A stretch of 64,000 nt of DNA from Streptomyces sp. RerS4. Lineage in GTDB: Bacteria > Actinomycetota > Actinomycetes > Streptomycetales > Streptomycetaceae. Below are positions 33,090-41,218 of the stretch, in pieces (the first letter of the stretch is position 1; every line of letters begins with the position of its first letter). The position numbers and the translations under genes are program-made. A model generated the notes under the pieces. The model did no database searches. It was not told where the DNA came from and saw only the letters and a list, made by a program, of their open reading frames with translations. The DNA is taken from positions 992,001-1,056,000 of the forward strand of contig NZ_CP097322.1 of assembly GCF_023515955.1 (NCBI RefSeq), written 5' to 3'.

Positions 33090-33845
33090 GTGAAGATCAT
33101 CGAATACGTGGAGGCCCTCGCGGGGGAAGGCGAGCTGCTCGCCGACGTGGCCGAACGGGCGGGCGTGGAGACCCCGGTGCCGACGTGTCCCGGGTGGCGG
33201 GTGGCCGATCTGCTGCGGCATACGGGTGCGGTGCATCGCTGGGCGACCGGGTTCGTGGCGGACGGCCTGGTGGAGCCGGTGCCGTTCCCGGACGGGCCGG
33301 AGCTGCCCGGGGCCGAGCTGTTGCCCTGGTTCCGGGAGGGGCACGCGACGCTGGTCCGTACCCTGACGGACGCCCCGGCCGACCTGATGTGCTGGACCTT
33401 CCTGCCGACGGCCCCGCCGTCCCCGGTGGCGTTCTGGGCGCGGCGGCAGGCGCACGAGACGACCGTGCACCGTTTCGACGCGCAGTCCGCGCTCGGGGCG
33501 GAGGCCGGCTTCGCCTTCGGGCCGGTGGGGGCGCGGTTCGCGGAGGACGGGGTGGACGAGCTGCTGACCGGCTTCCACGCCCGGCCGCGCAGCCGGGTGC
33601 GTACGGAGGAACCGCGCGTGCTGCGGGTACGGGCCTCCGACACGGGCGCGGTGTGGACGGTGCACCTGTCGAGGGAACCGGCCCGCACGGTGCGCGGGGA
33701 CACGGGCGAGCCGGCCGACTGCGAGGTGACCGGTGAGGCGGCCTGGCTGTACGCCGCCCTGTGGAACCGGCTCCCGCTGACCGGACCCGGCGTCACCGGC
33801 GACGCGGCGGTGGCCCGGCTGTGGAGCGCGACGTCCGGGATCTGA
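33090..33845 (+). CDS. mycothiol-dependent maleylpyruvate-isomerase-like protein
   Basis: 251 residues of the DinB/MDMPI superfamily: N-terminal four-helix bundle with metal-binding His (TGAVHRW) and the ETTVHRFDAQ motif giving a second His and an acidic residue, then a C-terminal MDMPI-type alpha/beta domain (AWLYAALWNR). The TIGR03083 group is large in actinobacteria; substrates are largely unknown, with mycothiol as the likely cofactor. GTG 33090 starts at the family N-terminus (KIIEYVEALAGEGE); the much longer open frame upstream is not coding. Confidence 0.88.
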   Translation: MKIIEYVEALAGEGELLADVAERAGVETPVPTCPGWRVADLLRHTGAVHRWATGFVADGLVEPVPFPDGPELPGAELLPWFREGHATLVRTLTDAPADLMCWTFLPTAPPSPVAFWARRQAHETTVHRFDAQSALGAEAGFAFGPVGARFAEDGVDELLTGFHARPRSRVRTEEPRVLRVRASDTGAVWTVHLSREPARTVRGDTGEPADCEVTGEAAWLYAALWNRLPLTGPGVTGDAAVARLWSATSGI

Positions 33846-33906
33846 CGTCGGGGGCCGGCCGGTGGCGTGCTTGTGGGGGCCTGCGCGTGGGGTGACACTG
33901 CCCCGC

Positions 33907-34212
33907 ATGAGCGGACGCACCACGGCCGAGCGGGACGCGGTCACCGTCGAGATCGGCTATGCCTTCGTCACCGGGTGCCTCGCCGCCGCACTCGTGTTCG
34001 CGGCCGGGTGCGCGGTCGCGTGGCTGCTGCCGCTGCCGGGCCGGGCGGCGGGCAACGCCGTGGTGGTGGCGGGGACCGTCCTGGCCGGGGTGGTCTTCGT
34101 GGTGCGGGTCGTGCGCGTCCTGTGGCGGTTCGGGCGCCGCGGGCCCGGGGCGGGGCCGGGAGCGAAAACCGGGACCGGCGGCGAGGGGGGTCAGCCGAGC
34201 GTGGAAGCGTAG
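33907..34212 (+). CDS. small two-helix membrane protein (DUF6332-like)
   Basis: 101 residues. A conserved-looking start (MSGRTTAERDAVTVEIGYAF), two membrane segments at about 15-38 and 45-65, then a Gly-rich cytoplasmic tail. I recall a streptomycete family of this form (DUF6332). Function unknown. ATG 33907 is chosen over an upstream in-frame codon because the conserved part starts there. It stands between the isomerase-like gene and the long hairpin. Confidence 0.7.
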   Translation: MSGRTTAERDAVTVEIGYAFVTGCLAAALVFAAGCAVAWLLPLPGRAAGNAVVVAGTVLAGVVFVVRVVRVLWRFGRRGPGAGPGAKTGTGGEGGQPSVEA

Positions 34213-34327
34213 TCGGTCCCGGCGCCGAACCGCACCGCCTCCCCCCGCACACGCCGCCGCCCGGCGCGGTGGCCCGCCCCGCCGCGCGTCGCGCGTCGAG
34301 GGCGGCCTCCGGGCCGGGCGGCGGGAG

Positions 34328-34412
34328 CTAGGGGGTGTCTTTCGGATCAGGCCGGGCTCGCGGTGGCCGGCACCGCTCCCTGATCCGGCCTGACCCGAAA
34401 GACACCCCCTAG
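34328..34412. repeat. 85-bp long-stem inverted repeat, MITE-like or bidirectional terminator
   Basis: Arms of 28 bp (34328-34355 and 34385-34412) match except for one base, start with CTAGGGGGTGTCTTTCGG, and enclose a 29-nt loop that itself contains a GCGGTG...CACCGC hairpin. The outer CTAG on both sides fits either the palindrome or a 4-bp target duplication. It sits between convergent genes (stops at 34212 and 34421), where it can terminate both; its size and terminal sequence also suggest a non-autonomous IS-derived element. The rest of 34213-34420 has no gene. Confidence 0.8.
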
Positions 34413-34420
34413 CCGGGAAC

Positions 34421-35728
34421 TCAGGCGCGGCCGTCGCGCGCCTGACGGGCGTCCAGCAGGTGCAGGGCCTTACGGGCCATCGGGTACGTACGGACCATGT
34501 CCGCCAGCGTCGTCGCACCCCGCGTGATCCGGGCGAACGCCAGCCAGGCCGGCCGGAATCCGGTGATCGCCGCGTGCAGCATCCCCGGACGGGACTCGAA
34601 CACCGTCAACATCCGCTTGCCCACGGCCATTTCCACCCCGAGCCCGGCCTTGACCGCGAAGGCGTAGTTCAGGGCCTGACGCCGCGCGTCCACCGCGTCC
34701 TGCGCCTCGGAGATCTTCACGGCCCACTCCCCCGCGAGCCGTCCCGAGCGCAGCGCGAACGAGATGCCCTCACGCGTCCACGGCTCCAGCAGCCCGGCCG
34801 CGTCCCCCGCCACCAGGACCCGGCCGCGCGACAGCGGCGAGTCCGGCGTGCGGCAGCGCGTCAGGTGCCCGGAGGAGACGGCGGGCTCGAAGCCGGCCAG
34901 GCCCAGGCGGGCGATGAAATCGTCCAGGTACCGCTTGGTGGCCGCGCCCTCCCCCTTCGCCGAGATGACGCCGACGGTGAGGGTGTCCCCCTTGGGGAAG
35001 ACCCAGCCGTAACTGCCGGGCAGCGGGCCCCAGTCGATGAGGACCCGTCCCTTCCAGTCCTCCGCCACCGTGGCCGGTACCGGAATCTCGACCTCCAGGC
35101 CCAGGTCGACCTGGTCCATCTCCACCCCGACGTGCGCGCCGATGCGGCTCGCGCTGCCGTCCGCGCCGACGACGGCGCGGGCCAGGACCGTCTCGCCGTC
35201 GGCGAGCACCACGGCGACCGTGCGCCGGTCGGGCACCGCCGCCCCGTGCTGCTCGACGCGGCTGACGGCCGTGCCCGTCCGCACGGTCGCGCCGGCCTTC
35301 TCGGCCTCCGCGACCAGCGCGGCGTCGAACTCGGGCCGGTTGATGAGCCCGAAGAGCATGCCCTTCGAGCGGCGGGTGCGCGTCAGCTTGCCGTTCAGGG
35401 AGAAGGTGACCGCGTGGACGCGGTCCTGGAAGGAAAGCACGAAGCCCGGCGGCAGGGCGTCGCGCGAGGGGCCGATGATGCCGCCGCCGCAGGTCTTGTA
35501 GCGCGGCAGTTCGGCCTTCTCCAACAGCAGGACGCGCCGGCCGGCCGTGGCCGCCGCATGCGCCGCCGAGGCGCCGGCCGGTCCGGCGCCGACCACCACG
35601 ACGTCCCACACCTCGCCCGTGGTCGCCCCGTCCCCCGTACCCTCCGCCGCGGCCGGCGTCGTCCCCTCGTCCGCCCCCTGAGCGGCCTGCCCTGCGCTTG
35701 CGCCGTGTACGTCGTCGTCGCTGCTCAC
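34421..35728 (-). CDS. geranylgeranyl reductase family FAD-dependent oxidoreductase
   Basis: 435 residues from GTG 35728. A disordered Ser/Asp/Gly start of about 38 residues precedes the FAD-binding GAGPAGASAAHAAA, the conserved KTCGGGI and the second FAD contact VLVAGDAAGLLEP. This is the ChlP/GGR group that saturates isoprenoid chains, for example of menaquinone or archaeal-type lipids; in actinobacteria a reduction of the menaquinone side chain is a common proposal. GTG 35728 is preferred over GTG 35830 because AGGAG lies 11 nt before it. It is divergent from the dipeptidase gene. Confidence 0.87.
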   Translation of the reverse strand: MSSDDDVHGASAGQAAQGADEGTTPAAAEGTGDGATTGEVWDVVVVGAGPAGASAAHAAATAGRRVLLLEKAELPRYKTCGGGIIGPSRDALPPGFVLSFQDRVHAVTFSLNGKLTRTRRSKGMLFGLINRPEFDAALVAEAEKAGATVRTGTAVSRVEQHGAAVPDRRTVAVVLADGETVLARAVVGADGSASRIGAHVGVEMDQVDLGLEVEIPVPATVAEDWKGRVLIDWGPLPGSYGWVFPKGDTLTVGVISAKGEGAATKRYLDDFIARLGLAGFEPAVSSGHLTRCRTPDSPLSRGRVLVAGDAAGLLEPWTREGISFALRSGRLAGEWAVKISEAQDAVDARRQALNYAFAVKAGLGVEMAVGKRMLTVFESRPGMLHAAITGFRPAWLAFARITRGATTLADMVRTYPMARKALHLLDARQARDGRA

Positions 35729-35837
35729 GATGTGCTGCTGCTCCTGATCACGCGGTTGCTCGGATGCCGTGGAAATCCTACGGCGAGACTGAGACCGGGC
35801 CCTCTGTGCGAGGATCGATGCCGGCTTCACCTTGTTC

Positions 35838-35881
35838 TTGTCATACCGCTGTACCCGCTGCTTTTGTCATACCGCCGTACC
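35838..35881. repeat. 18-bp direct repeats in the divergent promoter region
   Basis: TTGTCATACCGCYGTACC occurs at 35838-35855 and 35864-35881 with one mismatch and a 26-bp period. It lies about 50 bp before the dipeptidase ATG and 110 bp before the reductase start; possible activator site. Confidence 0.5.
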
Positions 35882-35930
35882 TGCCGTACCCCGGCACCCA
35901 TACAACGTCGCACCCACGAGGAGCGTGCCC

Positions 35931-37295
35931 ATGTCCCAGAATCCGATCGCCGAGACCGTCGCCTCGCTGATGCCCCGCGCCAAGGCGGAGCTGGCCGAGT
36001 TGGTGGCCTTCCAATCGGTCGCGGACTGGGCGCAGTTCCCCCAGAGCGAGAGCGAGGCCGCCGCGGCCTGGGTGGCGAACGCCCTGCGCGTCGAAGGCTT
36101 CCAGGACGTCGCGCTGCTCGACACCCCTGACGGCACCCAGTCCGTGTACGGCTTCCTGCCCGGCCCCGAAGGCGCCCCGACCGTCCTGCTGTACGCGCAC
36201 TACGACGTGCAGCCGCCGCTGGACGAGGCCGCCTGGATCTCCCCCGCCTTCGAGCTGACCGAGCGCGACGGCCGCTGGTACGGGCGCGGCGCGGCCGACT
36301 GCAAGGGCGGGTTCATCATGCACCTGCTGGCGCTGCGCGCGCTGAAGGCGAACGGCGGCGTGCCGGTCTCGGTGAAGGTGATCGTCGAGGGTTCGGAGGA
36401 GCAGGGCACCGGTGGCCTCCAGCAGTACGCCGAGGCGCACCCGGAGCTGCTGGCCGCCGACACCATCGTCATCGGTGACGCGGGCAACTTCCGTCTCGGC
36501 CTGCCCACCGTCACGGCCACCCTGCGCGGCATGACCCTGATCAAGGTCAAGATCGACACGTTGGGCGGGAACCTGCACTCCGGCATGTTCGGCGGCGTCG
36601 CCCCCGACGCGCTCGCCGCGCTGATCCAGCTGCTCGCCTCGCTGCGCTCGGCCGACGGTTCCACGACCGTGGACGGTCTGGCGTCGGACGCGGTGTGGGA
36701 GGGCCTGCAGTATCCGGAGGCCGACTTCCGCGCCGACGCGAAGGTGCTGGACGGGGTCGAGCTGATCGGTGAGGGCACCATCGCCGACCGGCTCTGGGCC
36801 CGGCCCGCCGTCACCGTCCTGGGCATCGACTGCCCGCCGGTGATCGGCGCGACCCCGTCCGTGCACGCGAGCGCCGGCGCGCTGATCAGCCTGCGCGTGC
36901 CGCCGGGCGTGGACACCGCCGAGGCGATCAAGCTGCTGGAGGCGCACCTCGTGGCGCACACCCCGTGGAAGGCCCGCCTGGAGCTGGAGGTCGTCGGCCA
37001 GGGCCAGCCGTTCCAGGCGGACACCGACAGCCCGGCGTACGCGTCGATGGCGGCGGCGATGAGCGTCGCCTACCCCGGCCAGGAAATGCAGGTCAGCGGT
37101 ATGGGCGGGTCGATCCCGCTGTGCAACACCCTGACCTCGCTCTACCCGGACGCCGAGATGCTGCTGATCGGCCTGAGCGAGCCGGAGGCCCAGATCCACG
37201 CGGTGAACGAGAGCGTGTCCCCCGAGGAGCTGGAGCGACTGTCGGTCGCGGAGGCCCTGTTCCTGGTGAACTACGCGGAGTCCAAGCGCGGCTGA
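35931..37295 (+). CDS. M20 family dipeptidase
   Basis: 454 residues. Metal ligands of the M20 clan are seen: HYDVQP (first His, Asp), the bridging Asp in RGAADCKGG, EGSEEQG with the catalytic Glu and next ligand, and the C-terminal histidine AQIHAVNE. A dimerisation lid domain lies in the middle (about 190-330). It is a zinc-dependent cytosolic peptidase acting on dipeptides (CNDP/carnosinase-like). ATG 35931 has GAGGAG at the right distance. Terminated by the hairpin at 37319. Confidence 0.93.
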   Translation: MSQNPIAETVASLMPRAKAELAELVAFQSVADWAQFPQSESEAAAAWVANALRVEGFQDVALLDTPDGTQSVYGFLPGPEGAPTVLLYAHYDVQPPLDEAAWISPAFELTERDGRWYGRGAADCKGGFIMHLLALRALKANGGVPVSVKVIVEGSEEQGTGGLQQYAEAHPELLAADTIVIGDAGNFRLGLPTVTATLRGMTLIKVKIDTLGGNLHSGMFGGVAPDALAALIQLLASLRSADGSTTVDGLASDAVWEGLQYPEADFRADAKVLDGVELIGEGTIADRLWARPAVTVLGIDCPPVIGATPSVHASAGALISLRVPPGVDTAEAIKLLEAHLVAHTPWKARLELEVVGQGQPFQADTDSPAYASMAAAMSVAYPGQEMQVSGMGGSIPLCNTLTSLYPDAEMLLIGLSEPEAQIHAVNESVSPEELERLSVAEALFLVNYAESKRG

Positions 37296-37318
37296 CCCGC
37301 CGGCGGTACGCGGATTTC

Positions 37319-37343
37319 GCCCGGGGCGCACTACGCCCCGGGC
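37319..37343 (+). terminator. terminator hairpin after the dipeptidase gene
   Basis: A perfect 10-bp GC stem (gcccggggcg with cgccccgggc) and a 5-nt loop, 23 bp after the stop at 37295. No T-run. Confidence 0.8.
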
Positions 37344-37404
37344 GTAGTCCGCTCCTGGTGAAGTCCCGCGCGCGAAGCCGGTACGGGTGTCTACGTTCTC
37401 CCGC

Positions 37405-38106
37405 ATGGATCTCGTAGAAGTGCTCCCGAACCGGCTCCACATGCTCCGCTTCCCGATCGGCCAGGCCTACCTCTGGCAGGACGGCGAAGCCCTCACCCTC
37501 ATCGACGCCGGTCACGCCGGATCGGCCGACGCGATCGAGGAGGCGATACGTTCCCTCGGGCTGCTGCCCGAGCGGCTGGAGCGGATCGTCCTGACGCACT
37601 GCCACCGCGATCACGTGGGCGCGGCCGGCGAACTGGCCGCCCGCCGGGACGCCCGGGTGTGGGCTCACCGCCTGGACGCCCCCGTGATCCGGGGCGAGTT
37701 GCCCGTACCGGAACCGGCCTTGTTGGACTGGGAACTCCCCCTGTACGCACAGGGGTTGACAGTTCCGGAGGCCCCGCCGACCCCGGTCGACCGGGAGTTG
37801 GAGCACGGCGAGGTGCTGCCCTTCGGCGAAGGGGCGGTGGTGGTCCACGCCCCGGGCCACACTCCGGGCAGCATCGGCCTGCACCTGCCTCGGCACGGCG
37901 TCCTGTTCACCGGCGACTGTGTGGCCGGGGTGGGGCAGGTGATGTTGGGCGTGTTCAACGTGGACCGCGTTCAGGCCATGGCGTCCTTCCGCCGCCTGGC
38001 CGAACTCGCCCCGTCCGTGGCCTGCTTCGGGCACGGCGACCCATGGGTGACCGACACGGCGCAGACGCTGCTCGCGGCGGCGGAGTCCGCCGAGGCGGCG
38101 GGTTGA
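37405..38106 (+). CDS. MBL-fold metallo-hydrolase
   Basis: 233 residues, with the metallo-beta-lactamase fold motif THCHRDHVG (about 62-70), the second His region HAPGHTPGS and FTGDC; a further His is in GHGDP. It binds two metals and hydrolyses an unknown ester, thioester or lactone; the layout resembles glyoxalase-II-like or RNase-Z-like small hydrolases. ATG 37405 is 7 nt after a -10-like TACGTT (37392-37397) with no Shine-Dalgarno, fitting leaderless start. It converges with the XRE-cupin gene 18 bp away. Confidence 0.88.
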   Translation: MDLVEVLPNRLHMLRFPIGQAYLWQDGEALTLIDAGHAGSADAIEEAIRSLGLLPERLERIVLTHCHRDHVGAAGELAARRDARVWAHRLDAPVIRGELPVPEPALLDWELPLYAQGLTVPEAPPTPVDRELEHGEVLPFGEGAVVVHAPGHTPGSIGLHLPRHGVLFTGDCVAGVGQVMLGVFNVDRVQAMASFRRLAELAPSVACFGHGDPWVTDTAQTLLAAAESAEAAG

Positions 38107-38124
38107 GAGCAGCCTCCGGAGGGA

Positions 38125-38709
38125 CTACGTCTGCGGCTTGGCTCGGACGTGCATGCGTTCGCCCTGCCTGCCGAAGAGGCTGAGCACCTCGACGGGCCGC
38201 CCGTCCGCGCTGCTGAACCAGTGGGGCACGCGGGTGTCGAACTCGGCGGCCTCGCCGGGTCCGAGTGTCAGGTCGTGGTCGCCGAGGACGAGCCGCAGCC
38301 GGCCGTCGAGCACGTACAGCCACTCGTAGCCCTCGTGCGTACGCCGGTCGGGCTCGGAACCCCGGTCGTTGATGATCATCTTGTACGCCTGGAGGGGCCC
38401 CGGGGTCCGGGTCAACGGGACGACCGTGCCGCCGTTGGGCAGGGGGTGCGGCTTCAGCCGGACCCGGGGATCCCCCACCTCCGGGGCGCCGACGAGGTCG
38501 TCCAGCGGCACCCGGTACGCGCCCGCCAGCGGCAGCAGCAGCTCCAGGCTCGGGCGGCGCTGCCCCGACTCCAGCCGCGAGAGGGTGCTCTTGGAGATGC
38601 CCGTCTCCTCGGAGAGCGCGGCCAGGGTCAGACCCCGCTGGGCGCGCAGCCGCTTCAGTCGGGGGGCGACCTCGTCCAGGACCGTCTGGTAGGGCTGCGG
38701 TGTGTCCAT
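38125..38709 (-). CDS. XRE-cupin transcriptional regulator
   Basis: 194 residues: an XRE helix-turn-helix (about 15-70, LAALSEETGISKSTLSRLES) and a C-terminal cupin (about 110-190, EGYEWLYVLDGRLRLVLG, GEAAEFDTRVPHWF). This pairing is typical of small-molecule sensing repressors. It is divergent from the His-rich methyltransferase/MFS operon (77 bp between starts), which is its likely target. ATG 38709 is used. Confidence 0.88.
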   Translation of the reverse strand: MDTPQPYQTVLDEVAPRLKRLRAQRGLTLAALSEETGISKSTLSRLESGQRRPSLELLLPLAGAYRVPLDDLVGAPEVGDPRVRLKPHPLPNGGTVVPLTRTPGPLQAYKMIINDRGSEPDRRTHEGYEWLYVLDGRLRLVLGDHDLTLGPGEAAEFDTRVPHWFSSADGRPVEVLSLFGRQGERMHVRAKPQT

Positions 38710-38786
38710 GGAGGCATTCCACCCCGGTTTCCCGGAATCGGCAACGGAAGTTGCCGAAGTTCCCGGGCCGGGCGCACCCTCCCCGC

Positions 38787-39740
38787 ATGAACGCACACGA
38801 GCACGACGCCTCCGCGGGACGACACGAGCACCGGCACCGCCACACGCACGGCCACGGCCACGGCGACACCGACGTCGACTGGGCGGCGCTGGCCGACCAC
38901 CTGGAGAGCAACGCCGAGGTCCACCTCCCGGCCCACCTCCAGGTCGCCGACCGCCTGCGCACCCTCCTCGGCCCGGACCGGCCGGTCCGTCGCGTCCTCG
39001 ACATCGGCAGCGGGCCCGGCGTGATGGCCTGCGTGTTCGCCGAGGCCTTCCCGGATGCCGAGGTGCTCGCCGTGGACGGCACCCCCGAGCTGCTGGAGCG
39101 GACCCTGACCCGCGCCGACCGGCTGGGCCTCGCCGGCCGCGTCGCCGTCCACCACACGCTGCTGCCCGAGGACCTGAACGGCGCCACCGGGATCGCCTCC
39201 GACCTCGGCACGGCCGACCTCGTCTGGAGCAGCAAGGCCGTGCACCACCTCGGCGACCAGCAGGGCGCGCTCGACGCGCTGGTCGGCGTACTGCGGCCCG
39301 GCGGGATGCTCGCCGTGGCGGAGGGCGGTCTGCCGATGCGGTTCCTGCCGCGCGACATCGGCCTGGGCCGGCCGGGGCTCCAGGCCCGGCTGGACGCCGC
39401 CCAGGAGGGCTGGTTCCAGGACATGCGGGAGGGCCTGCCCGGCAGCGCCCCCGTCGTGGAGGACTGGCCGGCGATGCTCGGCCGGGCCGGACTGACCGAC
39501 GTACGCTCCTTCACGGCGCTGCTCGACCTGCCGGCGCCGCTCGACGACGCGGGCCGGGCCTTCCTGCACGCGCAACTGTCCCGGCTGCGCGAAAAGATGG
39601 ACGAGGCCTTGGACGCGGCCGACGTGGAGACCCTCGACGTGTTGGTCGACCCCGCCTCCGAGCAGGGCATCCTGCGCCGCCCCGACGCCTTCCTCCTGTC
39701 CGCCGTCACGGTCTTCACCGGTGTACGGGCGTCCTCGTGA
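38787..39740 (+). CDS. SAM-dependent methyltransferase with His-rich N-terminus
   Basis: 317 residues. The first 30 are rich in His (HEHRHRHTHGHGHG), followed by a class I SAM fold (DIGSGPG near 85, DLVWSSKAVHHL, GGMLAVAEGG). The C-terminal third has no extra known domain. The His-rich leader suggests metal binding. Its stop overlaps the GTG of the MFS gene (GTGA), so methylation and efflux are probably coupled, as in some self-resistance pairs. The divergent XRE-cupin gene is the probable regulator. Substrate unknown. Confidence 0.85.
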   Translation: MNAHEHDASAGRHEHRHRHTHGHGHGDTDVDWAALADHLESNAEVHLPAHLQVADRLRTLLGPDRPVRRVLDIGSGPGVMACVFAEAFPDAEVLAVDGTPELLERTLTRADRLGLAGRVAVHHTLLPEDLNGATGIASDLGTADLVWSSKAVHHLGDQQGALDALVGVLRPGGMLAVAEGGLPMRFLPRDIGLGRPGLQARLDAAQEGWFQDMREGLPGSAPVVEDWPAMLGRAGLTDVRSFTALLDLPAPLDDAGRAFLHAQLSRLREKMDEALDAADVETLDVLVDPASEQGILRRPDAFLLSAVTVFTGVRASS

Positions 39741-41206
39741 GACCCCTCGACGCGCGCCGCCCCGGCGCACCGGCGCCGGCCACGCCCGCGGCGCCGGCGG
39801 CGTGGCCGGCGCCGGTGCGATGGGCCCTGGCGGCCCTGGCGTTGTCCATGCTGCTGTCCTCCCTCGGCGCCGGCATCGCGAACGTCGCCCTCCCCACCCT
39901 CGCCGAGGCGTTCGCGGCCTCCTTCCCGCAGGTCCAGTGGGTCGTCCTCGCCTACCTCCTCACCGTCACCACCCTGATCGTCAGTGCCGGACGCCTCGGT
40001 GACCTCCTCGGCCGCCGCCGGCTGCTCCTGGCCGGGATCGCCGTGTTCACCGCCGCCTCCGTGCTGTGCGGGCTCGCCCCGACGCTCGGGCTGCTGATCG
40101 CCGCCCGCGCGGCGCAGGGTCTCGGAGCGGCCGTGATGATGGCCCTGACGATGGCGTTCGTCGCGGACGCCGTCCCCCGCGAGAGCACCGGCCGGGCCAT
40201 GGGCCTGCTGGGCACCACCTCCGCGATCGGTACCGCGCTCGGCCCGTCGCTGGGCGGGGTGTTGCTGGCCGGGCCCGGCTGGCGGGCGCTGTTCCTCGTC
40301 CACGTGCCGCTCGGCGTGGCGGCGTTCCTCCTGGCCCGTCGCGGGCTGCCCGCCGACCGGCCCGCGCCCCGGGCGGAGGGCGGGGCCCGCTTCGACCATC
40401 CCGGCACCGTGCTCCTCGCCGTCACCCTGGCCGCGTACGCGCTCGCGATGACCCTGGGGCGGGGCGCGTTCGGCCCGACGACCTGGGCGCTGTCGGCCGT
40501 GGCCGTCTGCGGGGCCGTGTTGTTCGTACGGGTCGAGGCGCGGGCGGCGGCGCCGCTGATCCGGCCGTCGGCGTTCCGGGACCCGGAGCTGAGCGCCGGT
40601 CTGGTCATGAGCGCGCTCGTCTCGACGGTGGTGATGGCGACGCTCGTCGTCGGCCCCTTCCACCTCTCGCGGGCGCTCGGGCAGGGCGCCGCCCTGACCG
40701 GCCTCGTCCTGGCGGTCGGTCCGCTCGTCGCCGCGCTGACCGGCGTACCGGCCGGGCGCCTCACCGACCGGTTCGGCGCCCGCCGGACGACCGTCGCCGG
40801 ACTGCTCGCCATGGCCGTCGGCGCGTGTCTGCTCGCACTGACGTCCCCGGCGCTCGGCGTCCCCGGCCACGTCGCCCCGCTGGCGTTGCTCACCTGCGGT
40901 TACGCCGTGTTCCAGACGGCGAACAACGCCGCCGTGATGGCGGACGTGCCCGCGGACCGGCGGGGCGTGGTGTCGGGGCTGCTGAACCTGTCGCGCAACC
41001 TCGGGCTGATCACCGGCGCCTCGGCGATGGGGGCCGTGTTCGCCCTGGCGTCGGGGGCGGCGGAGGTCACGACGGCGGACCCGGGGGCCGTCGCCACCGG
41101 CACCCGGATCACGTACGCCGTCACCGCGGCCCTGATCGTCGCGGCGCTCGCCGTGGCCCTGGCCGGCCGGACGCTCGCCCGCCGCCGGGCACCGCGCGTG
41201 CGGTGA
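39737..41206 (+). CDS. MFS drug exporter, DHA2 (14-TM) type
   Basis: 489 residues. About 14 membrane segments, with the MFS motif A GRLGDLLGRRR between TM2 and TM3 and motif C-type SAIGTALGPSLGG in TM5. This is the QacA/EmrB-like DHA2 branch that exports drugs with protons. GTG 39737 overlaps the preceding stop by 4 nt (GTGA), so translation is coupled. Substrate unknown; the upstream methyltransferase may modify it. Confidence 0.9.
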   Translation: MRPLDARRPGAPAPATPAAPAAWPAPVRWALAALALSMLLSSLGAGIANVALPTLAEAFAASFPQVQWVVLAYLLTVTTLIVSAGRLGDLLGRRRLLLAGIAVFTAASVLCGLAPTLGLLIAARAAQGLGAAVMMALTMAFVADAVPRESTGRAMGLLGTTSAIGTALGPSLGGVLLAGPGWRALFLVHVPLGVAAFLLARRGLPADRPAPRAEGGARFDHPGTVLLAVTLAAYALAMTLGRGAFGPTTWALSAVAVCGAVLFVRVEARAAAPLIRPSAFRDPELSAGLVMSALVSTVVMATLVVGPFHLSRALGQGAALTGLVLAVGPLVAALTGVPAGRLTDRFGARRTTVAGLLAMAVGACLLALTSPALGVPGHVAPLALLTCGYAVFQTANNAAVMADVPADRRGVVSGLLNLSRNLGLITGASAMGAVFALASGAAEVTTADPGAVATGTRITYAVTAALIVAALAVALAGRTLARRRAPRVR

Positions 41207-41218
41207 CGATCCGCCCCG

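Noticed and set aside
37955..40870. 971-residue minus-strand frame over the methyltransferase/MFS region
   Set aside because: Low-complexity Arg/Gly/Pro sequence with no domain; the plus strand has clear SAM and MFS features.
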